Assembly (NCBI GenBank): GCA_003586115.2
Contig: QVOM02000112.1
Coordinates: 102,747,174 to 102,811,173 of the forward strand
Length of the DNA: 64,000 nucleotides
DNA from: Salvator merianae
Taxonomy: Eukaryota > Chordata > Lepidosauria > Squamata > Teiidae
Direction of reading: 5' to 3'
The translations under genes were made by a program, and so were the position numbers. This document shows, piece by piece, positions 1 through 9,550 of this stretch; within the stretch, counting starts at the first letter, position 1; every line of letters begins with the position of its first letter. The notes under the pieces were generated by a model that was not told where the DNA came from, ran no database searches, and saw only the letters and a list, made by a program, of their open reading frames with translations.

Positions 1-821
1 AATTACGTTTCCCTTCCATAAAGCTTTTGCTCCAGATCACAGCATAACCTTTCCCCAAGTTCAAAAAAACCAGAGGATGTTCAATAGAAGGAGAAAAGCT
101 CACCAGACTTTCTCTGCTCAGAGCAAGGGAAATCTTGTTGCAATTCAGGATGCCTCCAGATAGTGAGAGGAAAATGCAGGATCTTGTTTAGATTCTGCAG
201 TTGCATCTCGCTGCCCCTACCAGATGGTGGGACGAAATTGCAGAGCAAACCTCAGCCCTTACCATGCTCCCATGATGCATATATTCTCAAAAGTACCCAG
301 AACTGCGCAAGAGTCTGGCCCCTGCTTGCGCAGTGGATAATTTCTTCCATGGTGTCGCCCACACACTTGTGCAGTGGGTATTTTCTTGAAGGAAAAACCC
401 AGGAGACCAAGCACCTGACAAGGGTATGCAATATTGCTATTTCAGGTAAATCAGGGTTCAGAGTTCTTTTTTCTGGAACAGTGATATTCCAAGATTTCAC
501 CCCTATATTCCATGACTATGTTGGGATTGCCTCAGATATGTGTAGCAATTCCAATATAGTGCCAGGATAATCCTGGGTTTTATAATGTGTCTGGACACAT
601 TCTCAGCTTATAAAGAAAGGTAATAACAAGGAATAAATATACAGTATCTGAAATACTGTTGCATCTAGATGCATGTGGACCACAGAAATAAAGGCAACTC
701 TTATATTTGCAAAAAAATAAAACTAACAGCATTAATAATACCTAGCTGAATTATATATACCATGATACTGCCATCTATATTGTCCTCCACAATTATCAGT
801 ACGTATATTATTTAAGAAGCT
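1..821. other. Unannotated intron-like sequence
   Basis: AT-rich, apparently single-copy sequence. Reading frames are short and broken on both strands, and I recognise no repeat family or gene here. Confidence 0.5.
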
Positions 822-960
822 GAACAGCTCTAGTGGTAGAACATCTGCTTTACATGTAGAAAGACACAGCTTTAGTCTCCAGCATTTGTGCAGAAAAAAA
901 CACTAGTAAACTATTTATATACTCTTTCCAAGAAAACTGCATGGATACATCTGTTTAGTT
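822..960 (+). repeat. tRNA-derived SINE, degraded
   Basis: The head resembles a tRNA-type Pol III promoter (box A-like GCTCTAGTGGTAGA near 826-839, then ATCTGCTTTACATG and a decayed box B). The downstream part (AGAAAACTGCATGGAT) matches a phrase in the SINE at 29.4 kb. This layout fits the tRNA-headed squamate SINEs; the copy is old and box B has decayed. Confidence 0.6.
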
Positions 961-1748
961 ACCTGGAGTTGAATTTCTCTTGAGAGCATTTTTATCTTTT
1001 ATCTATTGTTTTGCCCAAACAAATGCTTTCTAATGTTTTCTGACAGAGAGCTAATAATTAATAGAGTAAAATGCTTGACCTTGCTGCCTTTCTATGGAAA
1101 ACTAGATAGGTATGGTATCAGTTAATCTTTGTATCAAACCTCAGGATACCTTGAAGGTAAAAAATATTACAAACCTCTGACATGTTCCATTATTTTATAA
1201 GCCTAGGCTGTCACTGCATGTGTTGCTAAGATGAAGATTGCACACTGATATCAAATTAAAAATGCCTCTCCATCATCTTCTTCATGACTAAGACATTGCT
1301 TTGCACACTTGCCTCTCAAAAAACAAAACCAATCAAGATTTCAGATTAAAAGTGGATTAATGATCTTGAATACTGACTTCTGCTAACTAATTGCAAAGAT
1401 AATTTCCCCCCCATCTAGCATGAGTCCTGCATAATTTAAAAACACAGTCATATAGAATATTCTAATTAAACTATATGATCATCAACAACAATGACAACAA
1501 CACAACAACAGGAATCATGTCTTCAGCTTTGAAGCTTCAAAATTCTAAAATATTTAGATTTTGGGGGGTCTACTGAATAGAGAGTCTTTAGGTTTTTTCA
1601 ATCCTTACAGTCAGGAGAATAAAAGAGCGACTAATTAACAGATCTCCTCCTCTGATTCACGGTATTGCTTTTGACTTTTAAAGCCATCACTGTTTTTGGA
1701 CCAGTGATCTGAAGTATTAACTCTTTCTATAGGTACCTATATGCACTC
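961..1748. other. Unannotated intron-like sequence
   Basis: AT-rich sequence with a few simple stretches such as CAACAA near 1484-1511. No gene or repeat recognised. Confidence 0.45.
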
Positions 1749-1751
1749 AGG

Positions 1752-1878
1752 GGCCAATTCTGCACTGGCTGGTATAAGGACCAGCAAGTGTACTAAGAGC
1801 CTCCCTTCCACATGCAGGTGCAGTCTAAGGGAGGTCTTGGTCTGCTGGTCCAATATACTGGCCAGTGTGGAATCACCC
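1752..1878. mobile_element. Foldback MITE, GGCC-ended group
   Basis: A 127-bp element with imperfect terminal inverted repeats: GGCCAATTCTGCACTGGC at the left pairs with GCCAGTGTGGAATCACCC at the right, and the pairing continues through TGGTATA and GGACCAGCA. It is flanked by AGG on both sides (1749-1751 and 1879-1881), a possible 3-bp target duplication. It has no coding capacity. The same terminal phrases recur at 20967-21054. Confidence 0.75.
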
Positions 1879-1945
1879 AGGAAGTGGTCAGCTCAGCTCA
1901 AGACAGGGCAACTGCCTAGAAAGCAGAGGGCTGCAGGCTTGATCT

Positions 1946-2034
1946 CTGATATCTCTCCAGAAGAAGATAAGGGAAAATCCCTGATATCTCTCCAGAAGAA
2001 GATAAGGGAAAATCCCTATATCTCCAGAAGAACA
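1946..2034. repeat. Short 35-bp tandem repeat, about 2.5 copies
   Basis: Unit starting CTGATATCTCTCCAGAAGAA occurs identically at 1946-1980 and 1981-2015, followed by a partial third unit lacking a few bases. The identity of the two full units suggests a recent duplication. Confidence 0.9.
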
Positions 2035-2049
2035 TAATGAATGTGTTCG

Positions 2050-2098
2050 AGTGGTCATCAAAGGTTGAACCTGACTCAATAGTACCCAACAACAATGC
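2050..2098 (+). repeat. BovB-like SINE/RTE tail fragment
   Basis: The phrase GGTCATCAAAGGTTGAACC, a direct 'CTGACTCAATAG' and a terminal AACAACAA are typical of the 3' ends shared by BovB LINEs and their partner SINEs. A fuller related tail is at 34.8 kb. Confidence 0.5.
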
Positions 2099-3107
2099 AG
2101 ACTCCAAGACTGTGTTCGAAGGCCCATCATGTGTCCCATCTTGTCAAGCATGATGAGTAATTACAGAGCATCCTGGTTCCGGAATCCCTTCCATAATGCC
2201 TTCTTTGTACCATTTTGGAACTAGGTAAAAGCCTTTTTGACTTCCCAGCCTCTTTACATCTGTACTCTCTTAACCTATTGGATTTAGGTCCCTTGAGTAA
2301 TTTGGGTGATGCTATGCATCTTATTACATTATTTCATTCAATGCTACACTGCTTAATTTTTTATGATGCATTTTAAGTAGCTTTATATTTATGCATTTTA
2401 ATATTTATTGTTATATGTTGCCCAAAGACATACAAATATGTCTTACACATTCATATGTGTATGCGCGCGCACACACAAACACACACACACAATAACAGGT
2501 TGACAGACATTAAACATAAGCCAAAAAATAAAAGACAGATCTGAAACTTGCAAAATCTCCACTGCTAGAATCCCTCCTACATTGGCATTCAAGAGTGGAC
2601 TTATAATCAGATACCAGCAGGCAGAGTTTTAAGGTTGAAAGTCACTCACTACGCAGTGTTGTAGCTATAGCGGAAAGGAAAAGAATTGGCATCGGCAGTA
2701 AGGATGTAGGATGCGGATGCACGTTTCCAACTGCACATTTGTCACAGCAGAGTCATCACGTATCTGGAACCACTAGCCGTGGGGTAGAGGCAATAAGGTG
2801 ATGATCAGCACAAAAGGGGTCATCAGATTGGCTTGGCATGAAGGCAGAGCTTTGCATATTGTCAGGAGTGTGTGCTGTCATTTCAAGCTGAAACAAAGCT
2901 GATCGGTGTGGTGCTTGCTGGCATGGACCAAGCCAAACATGGCCTGTACTTGCACAGTGGGAAGACTGCTGGCTTTTTAAAGGAAGTGTGGGAATTCTCA
3001 CACTTTTGCTTATCTGGCACATTGGCTGGCAGCACAATGACACAGCGTTGGGCCTCTCTGCTGGCCCAGGGCTCTGTTTGATTGGATGCTGGCTTTTTTA
3101 GTGTGTC
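2099..3107. other. Unannotated intron-like sequence
   Basis: Holds a T/A-rich stretch (2300-2430) that looks like an old LINE 3' tail and the CA microsatellite. Otherwise I see nothing identifiable. Confidence 0.4.
2463..2491. repeat. (CA)n / (CG) microsatellite
   Basis: Alternating purine-pyrimidine run beginning GCGCGCGC and continuing as interrupted CA repeats. Confidence 0.9.
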
Positions 3108-3400
3108 TATTTATTTGCATTTTTATCCCGCTCTATACTTGAAGGTCTCAGGGTGGGTTGCAACAATAAAAAGCAGAATGTAAAATGCACATACTGAAAA
3201 CAGTAGCAGTATCTGAAAGTGGGGAAGGGAAGCTGTTTCCTTAGCCAAAGGCAAAGGTGAATATGCATGTCTTCACTGCTCTCCTAAAGATGCCAAGGGA
3301 AGATATCTGATGCACCTCAGCGGGGAGAGTGTTCCACAGTCTGGGGGCCACCATTGAAAAGGCCCTATCCAGGGAGCCTAGAGACTTCCCTTCTCACTGC
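3108..3400 (-). mobile_element. L2/CR1-like LINE 3' end
   Basis: Reads, from the tail inward, TATTTATTTGCATTTTTATC, then GGTCTCAGGGTGGGTTGCAA, an A-rich linker, and a conserved block containing AGCCAAAGGCAAAGG and GTGTTCCACAGTCTGGG. The same ordered blocks occur at 44522-44770, 58966-59155 and 61970-62115, and next to a reverse transcriptase in the 59-kb copy, so this is the 3' end of the same LINE family. The tail is on the left, so the element lies on the minus strand and is 5'-truncated. Confidence 0.75.
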
Positions 3401-4559
3401 TTTCCATATCAGCAGCCTCCATTGCATTAGCAGTCTGTAAACGAAATGGGAAAGACAAGGGAGTCTATGCTGCTTGATTGCAATTCATTGCATGCAGCCT
3501 CCATGGACAGAAGCAATATCATCGACGGCCAATGGTCAAATGCTGGAAACAAGGTATTGGAAGCGGTTATGTTTGATTGGCCATGATCAAAAACAGAAGG
3601 GTTGATGTTGTCTGGCCCAACAAACTAATCCCAGTGACTCCCACTGATGGAACAACACAGTTGAGATGCATAGAAACTGAGGTCTTATGAAGGATGGATT
3701 TGGATTATTGAAAACTAGTCGGAAGTTGCTCAACAGCACCACCGTAATTGCAAAAGGAAAGGGGTCTCTACTCTATCTTACTTGACTTTTTGGGCATTTG
3801 AAGCTTCCCTGTGATAAGCTTTGCTCCCAATGACACATGCGCATACACAATGCCTCTAAATGTTTCCCCTTCATTCTGAACTCTCTGCATTTATGACCAG
3901 TCCTTTACAGTATTTGCCTTTCTCATCTCCACAGCATCCCTGTGGTCAGGAAGATTCATGTAGGCTCCCAGAGAGACTTTGGTCCCTCAACCAAAGGAGA
4001 ACTTTCCTTCCCACAAGATTTTCTCTCCTTGGATAAAATCTACTCGGTATAGGGCGTGAACCTGGTGCTTAGTCATTGCTGCAACTATTTGGAATGCCCA
4101 AGAGCAAGGACTTAGCATGCTGACAGAAGGCATTTGCTGTCTTCATCTCCTCTCTTTAATAAATATTTCAACAAAGTCTTCTGGAAGGTGGTAGCCACTA
4201 TTTATTGCAACACAGATTTAAATAGACTTGCTGCCTGCTTCTCCTATAAAATATCTTAAAAACTGCCCAGTAAATAGCAAACAAGCAGCTGCACCACAGT
4301 TTCATTTAAATGAAAGTTTACAAGCCCACTTATCACCAGCATTTCCCCAAGAGTGCACACTTGATGGGTTCTGTATTAAGAGACATATTTTCTTTAGCAT
4401 GGATGGCAACATACCTCAAGCTACGCTTTATCTAATAACGAGATCAAGAAGAGGAAACTTCAATTTGGTCTCCAGCAGATTCTCAAGAATATTTCAGCTT
4501 CCAATAAAATCCATTGAAGCAAGTATTGCTGCCTTTCCCCCCTTATGAGCAAAATTAAA
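3401..4559. other. Unannotated, probably single-copy sequence
   Basis: No repeat family recognised. The part from about 4220 has few simple repeats and reads like unique intron sequence; there is no open frame I would call a gene. Confidence 0.4.
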
Positions 4560-5287
4560 AGCCGATCCCGTTTTCCTGTCTCTGGATTAATGATGCTATA
4601 GAAAGCAAGAGCAAATTCGCTGTTAGAAATGCATAGAGCTGTCCTTCCTTATGCCTGTGACACAGCTACCTGTAGATCCTGTTACAAACTCTGGCACTTT
4701 TGAAAGATTTCCACTGAACATGCAAACACTAAAATCCACTGAGTATTCCCCTGGTTTCAGAGGCTTTCTGAAAGACCAGAATAAGCAAAGGAGTAAAATA
4801 ACAACGGACCACGAACGAATAGGGGTTACCAAGACAGAATAGATTATTGCCCATGCAAGCAAAATTAAGGTAAACATCAAGCCCCACACATCCCGTACTC
4901 TTGAATGTAGAGTTCCAAGGCAGGATCATCTCAAAGCTACATTCTACAGGTAACGCTGTTAACAGAAGAGGAAAATGAGCACAATACATCAGGGCAGTTT
5001 TTCGGTCTCCGATAGGTCTCTGGTCATGTTCCTCCTTCACAAAAATGTAACCATTCCGTTTCAGACTGCAGGGTGAGATGATGTAAGGCACTGCGGCGTT
5101 AGGGGATCCTGAGGGTTTTGTCTGGCAGCAGCGAATGAGAAGTCAGCATATTAAAAAAGGGGAACATCACACTCCGTCTCTCTGCCTCCCTCCCACCCGG
5201 TTAGCTGCAGCTTGCAATGACACCCTGTGCCTACATTAGCAAGAGAAAGAATCCCAGATAATAGCACGCTAAAGCACTCTGCTCTTT

Positions 5288-5340
5288 GTGGGGAGGGGAG
5301 GGGAGGGAGGAGGGAGGGGGGAGGAGGGAGGGGGGAGTGA
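5288..5340. repeat. Purine-rich G-tract (GGGA/GGAGG)n
   Basis: Continuous G/A run with at least four runs of three or more G, so it could form a G-quadruplex or triplex. It lies inside the candidate promoter block. Confidence 0.85.
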
Positions 5341-5490
5341 AGAGTCAAAGTACCGTCTTGTCCAGGCACTGGAGGCAGTAATAAAGCTTGCAGCAGCATT
5401 GGCCCATTTTGACAGGCTTGCTGAAAAAGCAGCCGGCTTCATTCGGAAGGATGTATTTAATTCCTAAGCATCAGGAAATGTAGTTAAAAA

Positions 5491-5550
5491 CAAAAAAAAA
5501 GAAAGAAAGAAAGAAACAAGGAAGGAAGGAAGTCAGAAAGAAAGAAGAGA
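5491..5550. repeat. (GAAA)n-(GGAA)n microsatellite
   Basis: A-run followed by GAAA repeats, then GGAA repeats and decaying GAAA units. Confidence 0.9.
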
Positions 5551-5573
5551 TGGACTCCTGAAAAGTGACACAC

Positions 5574-5605
5574 TGTGTGTGCGTGTGCGTGTGTGTGTGT
5601 GTGTG
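5574..5605. repeat. (GT)n microsatellite
   Basis: GT dinucleotide run with a few GC interruptions. Confidence 0.9.
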
Positions 5606-6008
5606 ACTCCTCCACACGACTACCTGGCGATTCCTCTTATTAACTTCAGGAATGCGAAGAGGAGGAGGAGGAGGCGGAGCAAAGGAAAGAGCAGCATCGC
5701 TAAATCCTGGGAGAGGAGAGGGAGGGCCATTGTGCCACTGGGTGGCTCCTCAGAACGAGGCAGATCGATAGAGAAAAACCAACAGGATACATTATCAGTT
5801 TCATCACCTCCTGAGGACAGGCAGTCGCTCCTCCCTCCAAACTAAATGGTTGCCAGCATGCCCAGCCCAGCCTACGTCTGCAGCATCAACAGCAGCATCC
5901 AATCTACTGTATTCATTGTTTCCTGCATTGCACAGTGTCGCTTGGCTGCATGGAAGTAAAGGCAAACGTGAAACAGAAACAGCAGCGATTGCCTGCAACT
6001 TCTGCACG

Positions 6009-7001
6009 GTATGAGTTCTTAGCTGAGCTTTGACGTACGGGTGTTCTCATACTCGACTCACTGAGTTCCCTGTTCGCTGGACTGTGAACGACCCTGCCCT
6101 GACCAAGAAGAACTCACGGAGCTGATGCTCAAGGGATCCGTGGTCCCCCAAGGAAAGGTGTCTTCACACATTTGTGGATCAATTTCTTGATTCGTTTAGC
6201 TGCATTAACAAAAATTTCAAGGGATGCTCGCTTTTTAAAAAATGACTTTAAGACTTTTTCGCATCACTCATAAATCTTAGGCAGCGTACAAAAAGAAATA
6301 TAATAATAGAAGTAATACAATAAAATCAGTGATCAACCATCAGACAGGTGATAGATCACTAATTAGCAAATGCCTGCATAAAGAATGATTAAGTTGCTAC
6401 TGGCTACACAGAGTTTGGGCTTGTTCACACTTTACAGCCTGGAATGGTATAATCATCAGAGGCAGCAAACAGGCCTGGGTTTGAATGCAGTCAGCCCTGT
6501 CCCTCTCTAGCAGCAACCTGCCTCAGTGTGGCATGGGTTGTTTGTTCTAGAACAGGGTGTCCTGCCCTGTCCCGGAACACTGCAGGTATGTGTGTAAAGG
6601 GTCTTTGGCACCAAAACCCAGGGCTACCCTCTTTGATCCTGGTATTTGTTGTTGCAGTAACATCTCCCAAATTCACATGTCCTTGAAAGCCATTTGCCCA
6701 ACATAAAGCTATTGAAGCCATTAAATTATGATCAAGACATATAATGAAGGAAATATATCAATATTAATTTGATTAATTACACAATTACACAAACACTGGG
6801 CCTGCTTTAGTAAAAGCAAATGTTGCATGAAGTTTTACTGTGTTTAGCAGATAAAAAAGCTGTAGCAGATAAAGCAACCTTCTCAGGGATTAAAGAATGT
6901 AAACTATCTGTTGTTACTACAAAATGTACCGGAATATGCAAGTTTTCATGCTGCATTGTTTTTAGTTTGACACTTAACCTAATAACGTATGAAGACCTGA
7001 T
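6009..7001. other. Mostly unannotated; possible old foldback relic
   Basis: From 6418 the text GGGCTTGTTCACACTTTA resembles the ends of the GGCC-ended foldback group, and 6540-6602 resembles the interior of the copy near 57.9 kb, so a degraded element may span about 6418-6602. The rest is AT-rich with nothing identified. Confidence 0.35.
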
Positions 7002-7747
7002 GGGCCTGTTCGCACTTTCCACGCTAGAATGGGCTAATTAGCCCATTCTAGCGTGGAACAGACCCCATCGTGCAGACACTGTCTGCACGATGGGGCCTGA
7101 AAACTCACCTGAGGCTGGATAATGGCATTCGCCAGTGTGAACGCCATTATCCATCCCTGATGCTCGCCATGACAGCGGCCAGCAAGTGGTCGGCTGCTGC
7201 CATGGCGACTGCAGCAGCTCCGCGCGAGGCCCCAATCGTGCCCACGCCGCCGCGATCGGGCCTGGGCCGCCGGATGAGGCCGCGCTGTGCCCCGTCCAGC
7301 GTTTCAGTGCCTGATTGCGGGTGCGAAGGGCAGTCGCCGTGGCAGCGGTCTACAAAGATTCAGGCCGCTGCCATGGCGACTGGGAGGCCCGTGCGGTGCG
7401 CGCGGCGATGACGCAATCACGCCTGTGTACTGGGCCTCTCCCCCTTCCGTAAAGGGAGCGGATCTTCCCGATCGGGCCCGTGGTGCCGTGATTGGGTGCG
7501 CCCAGCCTCATTGGGGTGATCAGGCCACCCCGACTGGGCCGGGTGCGCCCGATCGCGGTGCCACGGGCCCGATCGGGAAGGCTTTGATCTTCAGGTGAGG
7601 ATTCGGACACCTTTTTACTTGTCCGGCGGTAGTAACGATTGGCAGCGGATGAGGTCCGCTGCTGGTCGTTACGGCCGTCCTGTGGTGCGAATGCACTTGT
7701 CTAGCAAGCATCCTTGATGCTTGCTAGATGCAAGTGAGAACAGGCCC
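7002..7747. mobile_element. 746-bp multi-palindrome foldback transposon
   Basis: The ends are inverted repeats: GGGCCTGTTCGCACTT at the left and AAGTGAGAACAGGCCC at the right. Inside is a chain of further palindromes: a perfect 42-bp palindrome with no loop (7017-7058), a 33-bp hairpin with 16-bp arms (7063-7095), an imperfect hairpin 7117-7152, a pair of 20-bp arms at 7464-7483 and 7561-7580, and a 12-bp-arm hairpin 7701-7727. The middle is clearly GC- and CpG-rich compared with its flanks. The open frames inside are broken and unlike any transposase, so it is non-autonomous. The base pairs AT...AT outside the GGGCC ends are also palindromic, which makes the target duplication ambiguous. A related inverted fragment is at 13669-13885. 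Confidence 0.85.
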
Positions 7748-7849
7748 ATTGTCTGGGTCAGTCATGCAACTTAGATAGGACAGGAACTTATACCTTTTTT
7801 TTCTGGATGTTTGGAATGTTACTTTTGATTAGATGGAGAGCAAAGAGTG

Positions 7850-7856
7850 TATAAAA
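7850..7856 (+). promoter_or_regulatory. TATA box of the putative LTR
   Basis: TATAAAA in the context GAGTGTATAAAATCC. Its position upstream of a U5-PBS arrangement fits an LTR promoter, but only if the transposon at 7945-9437 is removed mentally. Confidence 0.4.
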
Positions 7857-7864
7857 TCCACTAC

Positions 7865-7894
7865 AATTTATCAGTAAACAATTTATCAGTAAAC
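7865..7894. repeat. Perfect 15-bp tandem duplication
   Basis: AATTTATCAGTAAAC is present twice in a row, just downstream of the TATA box. Confidence 0.95.
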
Positions 7895-7944
7895 TTATCT
7901 CTGTGAGAGGAGTGTTGGTCCTTTTCGGCCAAAAAGTACTTTGT

Positions 7945-9437
7945 GGCTGCGTTCCGACACGGCATTTAATCAGTTTACAGGCTGTCTTCAGTTCCCGCTG
8001 TCCCGACATGATCTTGCTGTTCCGTAATTTTTATGGATTAAATTGGCGAAATCCGGATTACTTTGTCTTCGGATTTACTGAACTCTCAAGCCGTTCCAGA
8101 TCGCTAGCGCGCTTTACTTTGTGCTGTGGGCACGGGGAAAGCGATTATTTGAGAGGGACCGTACTGTTTTGGGGGGCGTGCAGAGGGAGGGATCCCCATT
8201 TTGTGCCGTCCAACGAGAGACTTTGTGGGTGGGCAGGAAGCACATTAGTTTTCTCTGCCTCCATTATCCCCCCTTCCCTCGCTGCCAGGGGAAAAGAAAT
8301 CGTCCTCCTTCTTCGCTAAGCTGCGGTCCTGCCAGGAAGAAATTAAAGGCTTTCTCCACTTCCGTCTGCTCTTTAAAGGAAAAAATAAACTGCGCCTGTT
8401 TGGAGTTTTGTTGTGGTCAGCACACAGTTAAAAATAGTCGAGCCCCCCCCCCACGTTCCCTCCCCACTTTTCCCCTTTGTTATGGACCTCTCCCGCTACT
8501 TTTAAATTGCGCAGTTGCGCTAAAGTGAATCAGCAGGATAGCAGAACTCCGCATTTCAAAAGCTTAGTTAAAGTGAAACAGCAGGATAGCAGAACTGCGC
8601 ATTTCAAAAGCTTAGTTTTTTAAAGTTCATAGTTTTAAAGTGAACATAGTTTTTAAGTTCTGCTTCGGTAGACAGAGGCTGCAGGGAGGAGCAAATGGCG
8701 AATGACTAGTAATGCTGCCAAGTTAATCCATGTTCTGAGGCAGCAGTGGGGACATGCAGAGAGCGGAGCTTGACTTTCCCGCCCCTGTGACGTCAAGGTT
8801 TGAACGTTGGGACACCTGTTTGGAGTTTTGTTGTGGTCAGCACACAGTTAAAAATAGTAGAGCCCCCCCACGTTCCCTCCCCACTTTTTCCCTTTGTTAT
8901 GGACCTCTCCCGCTACTTTTAAATTGCGCAGTTGCGCTAAAGTGAATCAGCAGGATAGCAGAACTGCGCATTTCAAAAGCTTAGTTAAAGTGAAACAGCA
9001 GGATAGCAGAACTACGCATTTCAAAAGCTTAGTTTTTTAAAGTTCATAGTTTTAAAGTGAACGTAGTTTTTAAGTTCTGCTTCGGTAGACAGAGGCTGCA
9101 GGGAGGAGCAAATGGCGAATGACTAGTAATGCTGCCAAGTTAATCCATGTTCTGAGGCAGCAGTGGGGACATGCAGAGAGCGGAGCTTGACTTTCCCGCC
9201 CCTGTGACGTCAAGGTTTGAACGTTGGGACTGCAGCCAATCGCTGACTGCATAGGGAGGAGAATTTGATGAGGGGTGGAGGCAGAAAGGGTACTGCCAAG
9301 CACGGGAAATATCAGTGTGGGAACGAGCAAGTACGAATTGACTCCGTGTTAAATTGTAACTGTGGGAATGACCAGAAGACGAGTTCACTGCGTGTACTCT
9401 TCTATACGGATTACATTGACGATGTCCGACCGCGGCC
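7945..9437 (+). mobile_element. Non-autonomous DNA transposon, copy 1 (1.49 kb)
   Basis: Begins GGCTGCGTTCCGACACGG and ends with a sequence whose complement is GGCCGCGGTCGGACATCG, so the termini are short inverted repeats. It aligns end to end with copy 3 (51215-52387) and with most of copy 2 (36686-37812), all in the same orientation. It lacks a transposase. It differs from the others by an internal tandem duplication (8395-9230). It contains a CRE-like TGACGTCA (twice, one per duplicated unit) and a CCAAT box (9236), which is unusual for a MITE. The flanking bases do not give a clear target duplication here. The superfamily is uncertain; hAT is possible from the 7-bp duplication of copy 3. 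Confidence 0.65.
8395..9230. repeat. 420-bp tandem duplication inside transposon copy 1
   Basis: Units 8395-8814 and 8815-9230 both start CCTGTTTGGAGTTTTGTTG and end GAACGTTGGGAC. Only scattered substitutions and C-run length differences separate them. Each unit also holds two near-identical shorter repeats of about 48 bp (AGCAGGATAGCAGAACT...). Copies 2 and 3 have only a single unit. Confidence 0.92.
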
Positions 9438-9532
9438 TGTGTCTTTATTTCTGAAGTTTCTTTTCTGTGAGATTTAGAGTTTCTTTCTACAGCTCCGCGT
9501 TTACTTGGGCTTTGGGAATTAGCAACAATTCT

Positions 9533-9550
9533 TGGGGGCTCGTCCCGGAT
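9533..9550 (+). other. Retroviral primer binding site, tRNA-Pro type
   Basis: TGGGGGCTCGTCCCGGAT matches the proline-tRNA primer site of gammaretrovirus-like elements at 17 of 18 positions; the mismatch is C for G at position 14. This is the clearest evidence for an endogenous retrovirus here. Confidence 0.85.

Larger units (their letters stand above)
4560..6008. promoter_or_regulatory. Candidate internal promoter / alternative first exon
   Basis: This block differs from its surroundings: it has scattered CpGs, a long purine tract, (GGA)n and GT repeats, and no recognised transposon. On the minus strand, the direction of the MTUS2 exon at 43 kb, a CT-rich stretch (complement of 5288-5340) is followed by several hundred bases of unique sequence with an open frame that lacks an ATG. 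On the plus strand a donor-like CACG|GTATGAG occurs at 6009. MTUS2 is known to have short isoforms from internal promoters, and this position is downstream of the 43-kb exon in gene order. I could not find a phase-0 coding first exon, so this is only a suggestion. Confidence 0.25.
7748..9532 (+). mobile_element. Endogenous retrovirus 5' LTR, interrupted
   Basis: The right boundary is set by a proline-tRNA primer site at 9533-9550, preceded by AGCAACA, a plausible LTR end. The U5-like stretch 9438-9530 lies directly before it. A TATA box at 7850 fits a U3/R boundary to the left. Between these (7945-9437) sits a DNA transposon that also occurs alone at 36.7 and 51.2 kb, so I infer it inserted into the LTR. 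The 5' LTR edge is not clear because the foldback element at 7002-7747 abuts it. The alternative is that the whole 1.6-kb unit is one LTR family and the other copies are solo LTRs. No 3' LTR is visible in the window. Confidence 0.55.

Noticed and set aside
1946..2034. CRISPR-like array
   Set aside because: Direct 35-bp units are adjacent with no spacers, and this is a vertebrate genome.
4729..5091. 120-codon minus-strand frame as a gene
   Set aside because: It starts at GTG, not ATG, and has no recognised homologue; kept only as part of a candidate regulatory block.
7063..7095. Rho-independent-like terminator hairpin
   Set aside because: It is one of several palindromes in a foldback element; terminators of this kind do not apply to vertebrate nuclear DNA.
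8395..9230. Segmental duplication of unique DNA
   Set aside because: Both units lie inside a transposon seen elsewhere with a single unit, so it is an internal tandem duplication.
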